A stretch of 16,043 nt of DNA. Source: Candidatus Falkowiibacteriota bacterium. GTDB lineage: Bacteria > Patescibacteriota > Patescibacteriia > JACRDY01. The notes under the pieces were generated by a model that saw only the letters and a program-made list of their open reading frames with translations, ran no database searches and was not told the DNA's origin. Position numbers and translations under genes: made by a program. This document shows positions 7,157 through 11,954 of this stretch, piece after piece; the stretch's first letter is position 1; every line of letters starts with the position of its first letter. The stretch lies in assembly GCA_016218485.1 (NCBI GenBank), contig JACRDY010000002.1, positions 1 through 16,043 of the forward strand. The letters are read 5' to 3'.

Positions 7157-7238
7157 TGCTGGAGGGGAGACTCGAACTCCCATGGGTTGCCCCGCCCCGC
7201 CCTAAACGGGGTGCGTCTGCCAATTTCGCCACTCCAGC
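7157..7238 (-). tRNA. tRNA-Leu (anticodon UAG)
   Basis: The minus strand folds as a class-II tRNA. The acceptor stem GCTGGAG/CTCCAGC is perfect, the D arm is GCG...CGC, and the anticodon stem CCCCG/CGGGG encloses the loop TTTAGGG, which gives anticodon UAG. The long variable arm GGG-GCAA-CCC is a leucine hallmark. The T arm is GGGAG-TTCGAGT-CTCCC. The discriminator is A and CCA is not encoded. Confidence 0.97.
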
Positions 7239-7266
7239 GTTAAGGTGAGTATTTATTTTTCAAGGC

Positions 7267-7330
7267 GGCTGGCAGGTAAGACTAGCGTATCTGTGCCCAA
7301 AGGGCCCTATTGGTAATCTTGCCACCAACC
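7267..7330 (-). ncRNA. Long hairpin in the leader upstream of tRNA-Leu, function unknown
   Basis: On the minus strand, GGTTGG-t-GGCAAGATT pairs with AGTCTTACC-tg-CCAGCC, about 15 bp with one mismatch and a small bulge. It encloses a GCCC-TTT-GGGC hairpin (7295-7305) and an unpaired ACAGATACGCT side. It lies between the minus-strand promoter at 7350-7378 and tRNA-Leu. It may be a 5' leader removed during tRNA processing. No known RNA family was recognised. Confidence 0.4.
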
Positions 7331-7349
7331 TGTGTTTAAATTTAGCTAA

Positions 7350-7378
7350 AATTTATCTTATTTTAGACAGTTTTTCAA
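7350..7378 (-). promoter_or_regulatory. Predicted promoter for the tRNA-Leu transcript
   Basis: On the minus strand, TTGAAA is followed by 17 nt and TAAATT. It is divergent from the ncRNA promoter at 7398-7426; the two -35 boxes are 19 bp apart. Confidence 0.6.
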
Positions 7379-7397
7379 CACATTGTACACAAAAAGG

Positions 7398-7426
7398 TTG
7401 ACAGTGTCTAGTATCTATGCTAAGAT
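7398..7426 (+). promoter_or_regulatory. Strong predicted promoter of the orphan RNA
   Basis: TTGACA, a perfect -35 consensus, is followed by 17 nt and TAAGAT. The predicted start at about 7433 has no coding frame downstream on this strand, which points to a non-coding transcript. Confidence 0.8.
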
Positions 7427-7432
7427 GCACTA

Positions 7433-7567
7433 TTGCCCTTCAACAGGCAGTATCTCTGCTTCTCTGCAGTCACGACAAGCATGGAATTTTTTTAGCGGAC
7501 AACCTGGCTCCGGCTAGGAACCTCCACCGAAAAGATTTCTTGACTGCAGAGATGCAGGGATTTTTTA
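7433..7567 (+). ncRNA. Unassigned rod-shaped small RNA, about 135 nt
   Basis: A strong promoter (7398-7426) and a terminal T-run (7561-7566) bracket a stretch without an ORF. The predicted fold starts with a 5' hairpin (ATTGCC/GGCAGT). A 21-position closing stem follows, 7452-7472 with 7541-7561, with a single U-U mismatch and one G-U pair. Inside it are an A/U stem with CGG/CCG and an apical hairpin CCTGGC-TCCG-GCTAGG (7503-7518). The 3' half of the closing stem plus the T-run also acts as the terminator. A CCTCC motif, complementary to Shine-Dalgarno sequence, lies in an internal loop at 7521-7525. It lacks the GGAAG-type SRP core. A 6S-like or SD-binding regulator are possibilities only. 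Confidence 0.7.
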
Positions 7568-7605
7568 TTACCAAGAGCGTGGTTGTATTGTAACGCTACG
7601 AGAGT

Positions 7606-7667
7606 AAATCCCAAATCCCAAGCCCCAATACCCACATTGGGATTTGGAACTTGGGGTTTGGGATTTT
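7606..7667 (+). terminator. Inverted repeat of CCCAAATCCCAAG words ending in a T-run
   Basis: The left arm AAATCCCAAATCCCAAG, continuing to CCCCAAT, pairs with the right arm 7637-7666, which carries a 7-nt extra segment. The plus-strand side ends in TTTTTT, so it can terminate plus-strand transcripts running on from the small RNA. It abuts the vanW-like stop at 7668 and may also stabilise that message. It is built from repeated CCCAAAT words like the other spacer elements. Confidence 0.7.
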
Positions 7668-9626
7668 TTAGTTACTATTTGTATTAATTGTCTGTTCTGC
7701 AGGAGTATTGATATTCGTTACCGTCGCATCTGTATTATCTGTGTCATCTGTGTTTAAATCTGTGTTTACTTCTGGTGCTGTTAGTTTATCTACACCAATA
7801 AGACATATCGCCTGCCAGGGTTTGTAGACGCTCTTGAATATTTTTTCAGTTTGTTTGCCATCGGGGTAGAATATTTGGTAGGTGAATTCCGTGGTGGCGC
7901 CGACGTGCGCGCTCTCGGTACACTTCTTGGCGCCGACGGGGATATCTAGGCTCTCCACCATTTTCGTTTCCGGCGGTGAGACAAAGCCCCAAATTTTCGG
8001 GGTGATGTCGTAGAGGTCATCACTCTCTTGCTGGCCGATGAAGTGTGTTCGCCGGCCGTCTTGAGTGCCCCAGAATTCAAAGCGCAGGGTATTACCGATT
8101 ATTTTTGTTTGAATCAAGATGGTGTGACCGGTGTCGTTAACAAAGCGGAAGTCAGGCGCCGGATCGTAGATGGTGGCATCAATGCCAGCCGGCTCGTAGT
8201 AGCGGACACGGTATGAGTGACTCTGTCGCGCGGTGATGGGCAGACCCGAGGCTAGCGTGGCGCGGAAGATGGTAGTGCCGATCTGGCAGAGGCCGCCGCC
8301 GAATTCCGGGACAGTTTTATTTCCCTTGATCACTAGTTCGGGCAGATACCCGTGCGCGCCGTCAATCTCACCGAGCGCTTTTAAGAGCGAGAATTCTTCA
8401 CCCGGTTTGATGAGGATGCCATTGAGACTGTCGGCGCCGACTTTGATATTGTGGCGGCGGTTCGGGGGGCTGCCGGCAAAGTCAGACAGGCCGACGCCCA
8501 AGAGCTCGGTGATGCCGAGGTCATTGACCTCGCCAGTCAGGACAGTCGGCTCCGTGATCGTTATCGGGATAGCGATGGTTGTTTTTTCGCCGTTGATATA
8601 TTCCCGATTCAGGGTATTCAAGAGTTCATCCAGGATAATTGCCCGGCCGTTCTGCGCCCCCTGGAATTCCGTCACCCGTCCGTTGACCATGGAAAATTTG
8701 GCGTCCGCCGCCTCTTGTTCAACGCTCGGGCTAATGGCGGAGCGGAGGTACTGGGTGAACCGTTCGGCGTTTAGCCCCAGCGCCGCGCGCTCATCCATGA
8801 GCACGACATCCAAGAGTCCGGCCAAGGTCTCGGTGTCGAGTGTCCAGGTTTGATCCTCATTTGTCAGCGTTAGGGGCGGTTTTTTTAAAGCCAGACTGAC
8901 GTGTGGTGCGACACTCTGCGCCTGCGCTTGTTTGATCTGGGGGATGTCATCAGTCAGGGCCAGCGTAATCTGCGGGCTGGTTAATGTCTGGAGACTGATG
9001 TTGAGCTGACGCAGCGCACTGGGGTAATCAAATGATTGGCCAACTTTTTCCGCGCTGACGGTGGTCGTGTAACTGTCGCCTTCTTTGGTAATAATTAGAC
9101 TGGCATTATGCCCGGGGTTTTCACTGTCTTTGAAGTTTTCCCGGAGTATTGGTATCAGCTGATCTTCCAAGAGCGTATACTCCGGATCAAAGTTTTTTTT
9201 GGCGAAGGCGCTTCTCATTTGCGCGACGGTATTTTGCAGGAAGTTGCCTTGCCGACCCCATTGCAGCGCCGGCCGCAGTGTGGCGTCTAACCTGAAATCA
9301 ATCAGATTATATGACAGATCGGCATCAGTCGGCGAGATGATATGCGGGTTGATAGTGGTGCGTTGGTCGCCCGCGGTTACGGTTATGCCGTTGCGGTTGA
9401 TAGCGTCAATGGTATTTTGCAGCAGTTGGTTGGCTTCGGTTTCAGTCTTGCCGCCGAGATCAAGTCCGGCCACTGAAACACCACGGTAGATTTTGCCGGC
9501 GTAGGCTTTTTGGTAGGTCAAGAGTGATCCGCCGAGAATGATAATGATAATCAAAAGAACGCCGGCGACGATGAATGGCCCGCGGGGGATGTTCTTGATT
9601 TCTGATTTTTGAATCTTGGTGGACAT
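7668..9626 (-). CDS. VanW-family envelope protein with YoaR-like peptidoglycan-binding repeats
   Basis: This membrane-anchored, exported protein is of the VanW/YoaR type; VanW is named after a vancomycin-resistance cluster but has no proven activity. With the start at 9626 it has 652 residues. A single membrane segment (FIVAGVLLIIIIILGGSLL) lies near residues 17-36. Next comes the GVSVAGLDLGGKT-type start of a putative peptidoglycan-binding domain, and a second such region around 240-360. The VanW domain at about 386-520 shows GEEFSLLKALG, GGGLCQIGTTIFRATLASGL and RQSHSYRVRYYEPAG. The tail is low complexity (Asn, Thr, Asp). The ATG at 9647 would add seven residues but lies inside an inverted repeat, so 9626 is preferred; neither start has a Shine-Dalgarno. 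Lack of a separate promoter suggests read-through from hsp20. Confidence 0.9.
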   Translation of the reverse strand: MSTKIQKSEIKNIPRGPFIVAGVLLIIIIILGGSLLTYQKAYAGKIYRGVSVAGLDLGGKTETEANQLLQNTIDAINRNGITVTAGDQRTTINPHIISPTDADLSYNLIDFRLDATLRPALQWGRQGNFLQNTVAQMRSAFAKKNFDPEYTLLEDQLIPILRENFKDSENPGHNASLIITKEGDSYTTTVSAEKVGQSFDYPSALRQLNISLQTLTSPQITLALTDDIPQIKQAQAQSVAPHVSLALKKPPLTLTNEDQTWTLDTETLAGLLDVVLMDERAALGLNAERFTQYLRSAISPSVEQEAADAKFSMVNGRVTEFQGAQNGRAIILDELLNTLNREYINGEKTTIAIPITITEPTVLTGEVNDLGITELLGVGLSDFAGSPPNRRHNIKVGADSLNGILIKPGEEFSLLKALGEIDGAHGYLPELVIKGNKTVPEFGGGLCQIGTTIFRATLASGLPITARQSHSYRVRYYEPAGIDATIYDPAPDFRFVNDTGHTILIQTKIIGNTLRFEFWGTQDGRRTHFIGQQESDDLYDITPKIWGFVSPPETKMVESLDIPVGAKKCTESAHVGATTEFTYQIFYPDGKQTEKIFKSVYKPWQAICLIGVDKLTAPEVNTDLNTDDTDNTDATVTNINTPAEQTINTNSN

Positions 9627-9637
9627 TTTTTTAAAAT

Positions 9638-9699
9638 ATGAAAACATTAAAACACAAGAACATTAAAACAAACTTGTTTTCATGTTTTAATGTTTTCAT
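9638..9699. repeat. Inverted repeat of AACATTAAAACA words between hsp20 and the vanW-like gene
   Basis: Arms 9638-9654 and 9683-9699 (ATGAAAACATTAAAACA) are perfect 17-bp inverted copies. The 28-bp centre contains another AACATTAAAACA and an AAACTTGTTTT palindrome. On the minus strand it fills the leader just before the vanW-like gene. It has no long T-run. Confidence 0.9.
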
Positions 9700-9709
9700 G
9701 TTCTCGTGA

Positions 9710-10138
9710 TTACTCTTCAATTTTAATCTTCACCATCTTCTCCGGTTTGGCTTTGGGCAGCGTGATCGTCAGCACGCCGTTCTTAAAGACCGCGTCAATG
9801 CTGTCCTGTTTTATTTCCACCGGCAGAATGACCGAGCGGGAAAATTTGCCCCAGTAGCACTCGCGGTAGTAGTAGTCTTCATCAGTAACGGTTTCTTCAC
9901 GGTTGCGCGTGCCCTGAATAGTCAGGACTTCATTGTGAATGGAAATTTTTATATCTTTTGGCTCCACGCCGGCAATGGCGGTTTTGACTACAATAGCTTT
10001 GTCAGTTTGGAACACATCAACCGCCAGCTGGCCTTCGGCGTCTTCCGAGTACCAGTCGGCCTTGGTTTTTGCCTCCAGCTGCTGCAGGTCAGTGTCGGTA
10101 AAACCCTGGGGGGTGATGAAAAATTCGCGCATGTCCAT
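9710..10138 (-). CDS. Small heat-shock protein, Hsp20/alpha-crystallin family
   Basis: This is an ATP-independent holdase that forms cytoplasmic oligomers and keeps unfolding proteins soluble. The 142-aa protein has a short N-terminal arm (about residues 1-37), then the alpha-crystallin domain (about 38-130) with DVFQTDKAIVVKTAIAGV near its start and the diagnostic GVLTITLPKA at 121-130. The C-terminal IKI at 138-140 is the I-x-I motif that docks between subunits. A promoter lies at 10185-10213; neither CIRCE nor HAIR heat-shock operators are seen. The roughly 40-nt leader is mostly CCTAAC words. ATG 10138 or the in-frame ATG at 10132 could start; neither has a Shine-Dalgarno. Confidence 0.95.
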   Translation of the reverse strand: MDMREFFITPQGFTDTDLQQLEAKTKADWYSEDAEGQLAVDVFQTDKAIVVKTAIAGVEPKDIKISIHNEVLTIQGTRNREETVTDEDYYYRECYWGKFSRSVILPVEIKQDSIDAVFKNGVLTITLPKAKPEKMVKIKIEE

Positions 10139-10147
10139 ATGCCAGTG

Positions 10148-10170
10148 GATAGGTGGTTAGGTAGTTAGGT
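10148..10170. repeat. CCTAAC-word array in the hsp20 leader
   Basis: On the minus strand it reads CCTAACTACCTAACCACC, then TATCC, and ends 10 bp before the hsp20 ATG. It matches in type and position the array before the nif3-like gene (1260-1296); both genes start within CATATG. Confidence 0.8.
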
Positions 10171-10184
10171 TCAGCAACACTCTT

Positions 10185-10213
10185 ATTTTACTAGAAAACG
10201 GTTATTCTCGCAA
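10185..10213 (-). promoter_or_regulatory. Predicted promoter of hsp20
   Basis: On the minus strand, TTGCGA is followed by 17 nt and TAAAAT. Its -35 box directly abuts the end of the 108-bp inverted-repeat element (10214-10321). Confidence 0.65.
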
Positions 10214-10321
10214 TTTATCCAGCACCTTCCAGCATACCCCATCAGCTTGCTTGCGGGGATGAATGGCTGAAGAGAGTATGCCTGCAGCGTGTACTACCCC
10301 GACAGGAAGGTGCTGGATAAA
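10214..10321. repeat. 108-bp element with perfect 17-bp terminal inverted repeats
   Basis: TTTATCCAGCACCTTCC at 10214-10230 is exactly inverted at 10305-10321, with 74 nt between. Inside, GCATAC (10232-10237) pairs with GTATGC (10276-10281). It lies between the terminator of the 27-aa gene and the hsp20 promoter. It could be a miniature inverted-repeat (MITE-like) element or a structured RNA. No ORF and no clear target-site duplication are visible. Confidence 0.75.
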
Positions 10322-10348
10322 ACAAACACCCCGAGGTTGTCGGGGGTT
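10321..10348 (-). terminator. Intrinsic terminator of the 27-aa gene
   Basis: On the minus strand, CCCCGA-CAACC-TCGGGG, extended by AAC/GTT, is followed by TGTTTGTTTT. It starts 5 nt past the mini-gene stop. Its CCCCGACA is also complementary to TGTCGGGG inside the neighbouring 108-bp element, so an alternative pairing exists. Confidence 0.75.
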
Positions 10349-10352
10349 CGTC

Positions 10353-10436
10353 TTAGCGGAAGCGCAGGCTGCCAACGGTTTTGCCGGCCCGTTTGCGACG
10401 TTTTTTCTGCGCCAGCCTTTTCTTTTTGTACGGCAT
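10353..10436 (-). CDS. 27-aa highly basic mini-protein
   Basis: The product reads MPYKKKRLAQKKRRKR, then AGKTVGSLRFR; 13 of 27 residues are Lys or Arg. Size and charge recall tiny ribosomal proteins such as bTHX, but I cannot align it confidently to any family. The case for a real gene is its transcription unit: a near-consensus promoter (10447-10475) just upstream and a terminator (10321-10348) just downstream, with nothing else between. Only 10 nt separate the -10 box from the ATG, so the message should have a leader of about 3-4 nt or none, and no Shine-Dalgarno is possible. A ribosome- or nucleic-acid-binding role is inferred from charge alone. Confidence 0.65.
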   Translation of the reverse strand: MPYKKKRLAQKKRRKRAGKTVGSLRFR

Positions 10437-10446
10437 AGGTACAGCG

Positions 10447-10475
10447 ATTATAGCACTGCCAACCTTCGTTGACAA
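10447..10475 (-). promoter_or_regulatory. Promoter of the 27-aa gene
   Basis: On the minus strand, TTGTCA is followed by 17 nt and a perfect TATAAT. It diverges from the tRNA-Glu promoter, with 9 bp between the -35 boxes. Confidence 0.8.
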
Positions 10476-10484
10476 TTTAGGTTT

Positions 10485-10513
10485 TTGACGCTAGTATTAA
10501 GCCGAGTTTCAAT
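10485..10513 (+). promoter_or_regulatory. Possible promoter of tRNA-Glu
   Basis: TTGACG is followed by 17 nt and TTCAAT. The -35 is good and the -10 weak. The transcript would run through the TACGAAT-type inverted repeat into the tRNA. Confidence 0.5.
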
Positions 10514-10574
10514 AATTACAAATTACGAATTACAAATTACGAATGGGTGGATTTTAATTCGTCATTCGTAATTA
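10512..10574. repeat. AATTACGAAT/AATTACAA word array with inverted copy before tRNA-Glu
   Basis: Alternating AATTACAA and AATTACGAAT words fill 10513-10544. An inverted AATTACGAAT copy lies at 10564-10573 and pairs with 10535-10544. The element ends 5 nt before the tRNA and shares the ACGAAT word with the ileS leader. Confidence 0.85.
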
Positions 10575-10578
10575 ACTT

Positions 10579-10653
10579 GGCGCCATCGTCTAACGGTTAG
10601 GACGTCAGGTTCTCATCCTGGCAATCGGGGTTCGATTCCCCGTGGCGTCACCA
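10579..10653 (+). tRNA. tRNA-Glu (anticodon CUC), CCA encoded
   Basis: The acceptor stem GGCGCCA/TGGCGTC has one G-U pair. The D loop contains TAACGGTTAGGA, the anticodon arm TCAGG-TTCTCAT-CCTGG gives CUC, and the T arm is CGGGG-TTCGATT-CCCCG. The discriminator is A, followed by an encoded CCA at 10651-10653, unlike the tRNA-Leu in this window, which lacks CCA. Confidence 0.97.
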
Positions 10654-10741
10654 AATATAAAAAGTTCGAGAGACCCGGTGGGTATCTTGTGGTTCTAGAC
10701 CCGAGTGCCCTCTGGCCTTGATAATTAGATAACCAGAAAAT

Positions 10742-10766
10742 CGTCTATAAATTTAGGCGTTTTTTT
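10742..10766 (+). terminator. Intrinsic terminator after tRNA-Glu
   Basis: CGTCTA pairs with TAGGCG (one G-U) around the loop TAAATT, followed by seven T. It separates the tRNA transcript from the fic promoter. The stretch 10654-10741 before it holds no gene; it contains the gtggttct-tagacccgagtg segment at 10689-10707. Confidence 0.8.
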
Positions 10767-10819
10767 GGTATTCTTTGAATGAGGATGTTTTTGTCATTCG
10801 CCGGCCGGGGCAGTATTTA

Positions 10820-10851
10820 TTGCGCGATTATTTGCGTGATACTTGCGCGAT
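10820..10851 (+). promoter_or_regulatory. Three TTGCGYGAT iterons over the fic -35 region (putative operator)
   Basis: TTGCGCGAT, TTGCGTGAT and TTGCGCGAT begin at 10820, 10832 and 10843, spaced 12 and 11 bp, about one helical turn each. The outer two copies extend to a 14-bp identity (TTGCGCGATTATTT). The third covers the -35 box of the fic promoter, so a bound protein would block RNA polymerase. Confidence 0.75.
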
Positions 10852-10871
10852 TATTTAGATTATTGTATACT
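10843..10871 (+). promoter_or_regulatory. Predicted promoter of fic, implying a leaderless message
   Basis: TTGCGC is followed by 17 nt and TATACT (10866-10871). The ATG at 10878 starts 7 nt after the -10 box, just where transcription should begin. Confidence 0.7.
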
Positions 10872-10877
10872 GGAGAT

Positions 10878-11933
10878 ATGTTTAATCCTCAATATAAAAT
10901 CAATAATAAAATGGTGAATTGGCTGACCGCTATAGCCGAGGCAAAAGTTATTATTGACCGCGCCAAGCTGCTGCCTCAACACGAATTAAAATTGCGTCGC
11001 CGGGCTTTAGTTCGCATGACCCATAGTTCCACTGCGATAGAAGGGAATATGCTTACCACTCGTCAAATTGAAGATTTATTAGTGAATAAAAAAATTGACG
11101 CGCCCAGGCGTGATATTTTTGAAGTGCAGAATTATTTAAAAGCCTTGAAATATATTCAACAAGTCGTTGAGAAAAAAATATCTATAACTGAAAAAATAAT
11201 TTTAAAAATACACCAATTGGTTACCGCTGATACTTTGCCGGAAGAGCAATCGGGACATTACCGCCAAGGCCCAATTTATGTCGTGCGCCGCCGTTACGGC
11301 CAGCCGCAGGAGATCGTTTACACCGGTCCGGCCGCCAAAAAAGTCCCGGGTCTCATGAAAGATTTAGTAACCTGGCTTTCGCCAGGCACGGAAAATGAGA
11401 TTCATCCGATTATTGTCGCCGGCATTGTTCACCAAGAAATTGCCGCCATTCATCCATTCGCTGACGGCAATGGCCGGACTGCCCGTGCTCTGGCGACCCT
11501 GATTTTATATAAAAGAGGCTATGATTTCAGGCGACTTTTTGCTTTGGAGGATTACTATAATCAAGATCGGCCAAAATATTATGCCGCCATTAATATTGGT
11601 AAAAATTATGAGGAGCGAAAAGTTGATTTTACTCCCTGGCTAGAATATTTTGTCAAAGGTTTTAAACAGGAAATTGATGAGATAAGAGAAAAAATTATCT
11701 CCCTGTCTCTAAAAAAAATGAACGATGAAATTCAATCTAAAATTTATTTAGATAAAGATCAGATGCAGATTTTGGATTTTCTTGATCAAGTTGGTAAAAT
11801 TACCGTTCAAGATGTGGTGAATATTTTACGCTGTCCTAAAAGAACGGCGCAATCCTATTTGCAGAAGCTTAAAAAGTTAGGAATTATCAAGCAGGTTGGT
11901 AAAGGTCCCGCATCTGGATATATGCTAATGTGA
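10878..11933 (+). CDS. Fic-domain protein (AMPylase type) with C-terminal winged helix
   Basis: This 351-aa protein is of the Fic family. Such enzymes usually transfer AMP from ATP to a hydroxyl side chain of a target protein. The catalytic loop HPFADGNGRTAR is at residues 192-203 with the active-site His192 intact. An N-terminal inhibitory motif (S/T)xxxE(G/N) is visible as STAIEG at 51-56, so the enzyme is likely self-inhibited (class II). GHYRQGPIYV at 127-136 fits the substrate-clamping flap. Residues about 290-351 form a winged helix (TVQDVVNILRCPKRTAQSYL), suggesting DNA binding, possibly to the iterons in its own promoter. The start at 10878 follows the promoter; the upstream in-frame ATGs lie before it. 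It ends in TGA. The SEC-C gene follows after 21 nt. AT-rich, unlike the left part of the window. Confidence 0.93.
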   Translation: MFNPQYKINNKMVNWLTAIAEAKVIIDRAKLLPQHELKLRRRALVRMTHSSTAIEGNMLTTRQIEDLLVNKKIDAPRRDIFEVQNYLKALKYIQQVVEKKISITEKIILKIHQLVTADTLPEEQSGHYRQGPIYVVRRRYGQPQEIVYTGPAAKKVPGLMKDLVTWLSPGTENEIHPIIVAGIVHQEIAAIHPFADGNGRTARALATLILYKRGYDFRRLFALEDYYNQDRPKYYAAINIGKNYEERKVDFTPWLEYFVKGFKQEIDEIREKIISLSLKKMNDEIQSKIYLDKDQMQILDFLDQVGKITVQDVVNILRCPKRTAQSYLQKLKKLGIIKQVGKGPASGYMLM

Positions 11934-11954
11934 TTATTTTTTTTAATTTTAAGT

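Noticed and set aside
7020..7232. N-terminal extension of the MFS protein by 71 residues
   Set aside because: The extension is translated from tRNA-Leu and the REP-like element; the hydrophobic MFS sequence begins at 7019.
7433..7567. Identity of the small RNA as SRP RNA or tmRNA
   Set aside because: The SRP GGAAG-type tetraloop core and the tRNA-like TTCGA 3' end of tmRNA are both absent; 6S is not supported by anything beyond the rod-like shape.
9627..9647. Alternative ATG of the vanW-like gene at 9647
   Set aside because: It lies inside the arm of an inverted repeat and adds only seven residues; it cannot be fully excluded because neither start has a Shine-Dalgarno.
10579..10653. tRNA-Glu as attachment site of the AT-rich module
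   Set aside because: No second copy of the tRNA 3' end (TTCGATTCCCCGTGGCG) is seen on the far side of the module, and there is no integrase gene.
10779..10877. Upstream starts of the Fic protein (33 extra residues)
   Set aside because: They lie before or inside the promoter and iterons; the Fic-family N-terminus fits the ATG at 10878.
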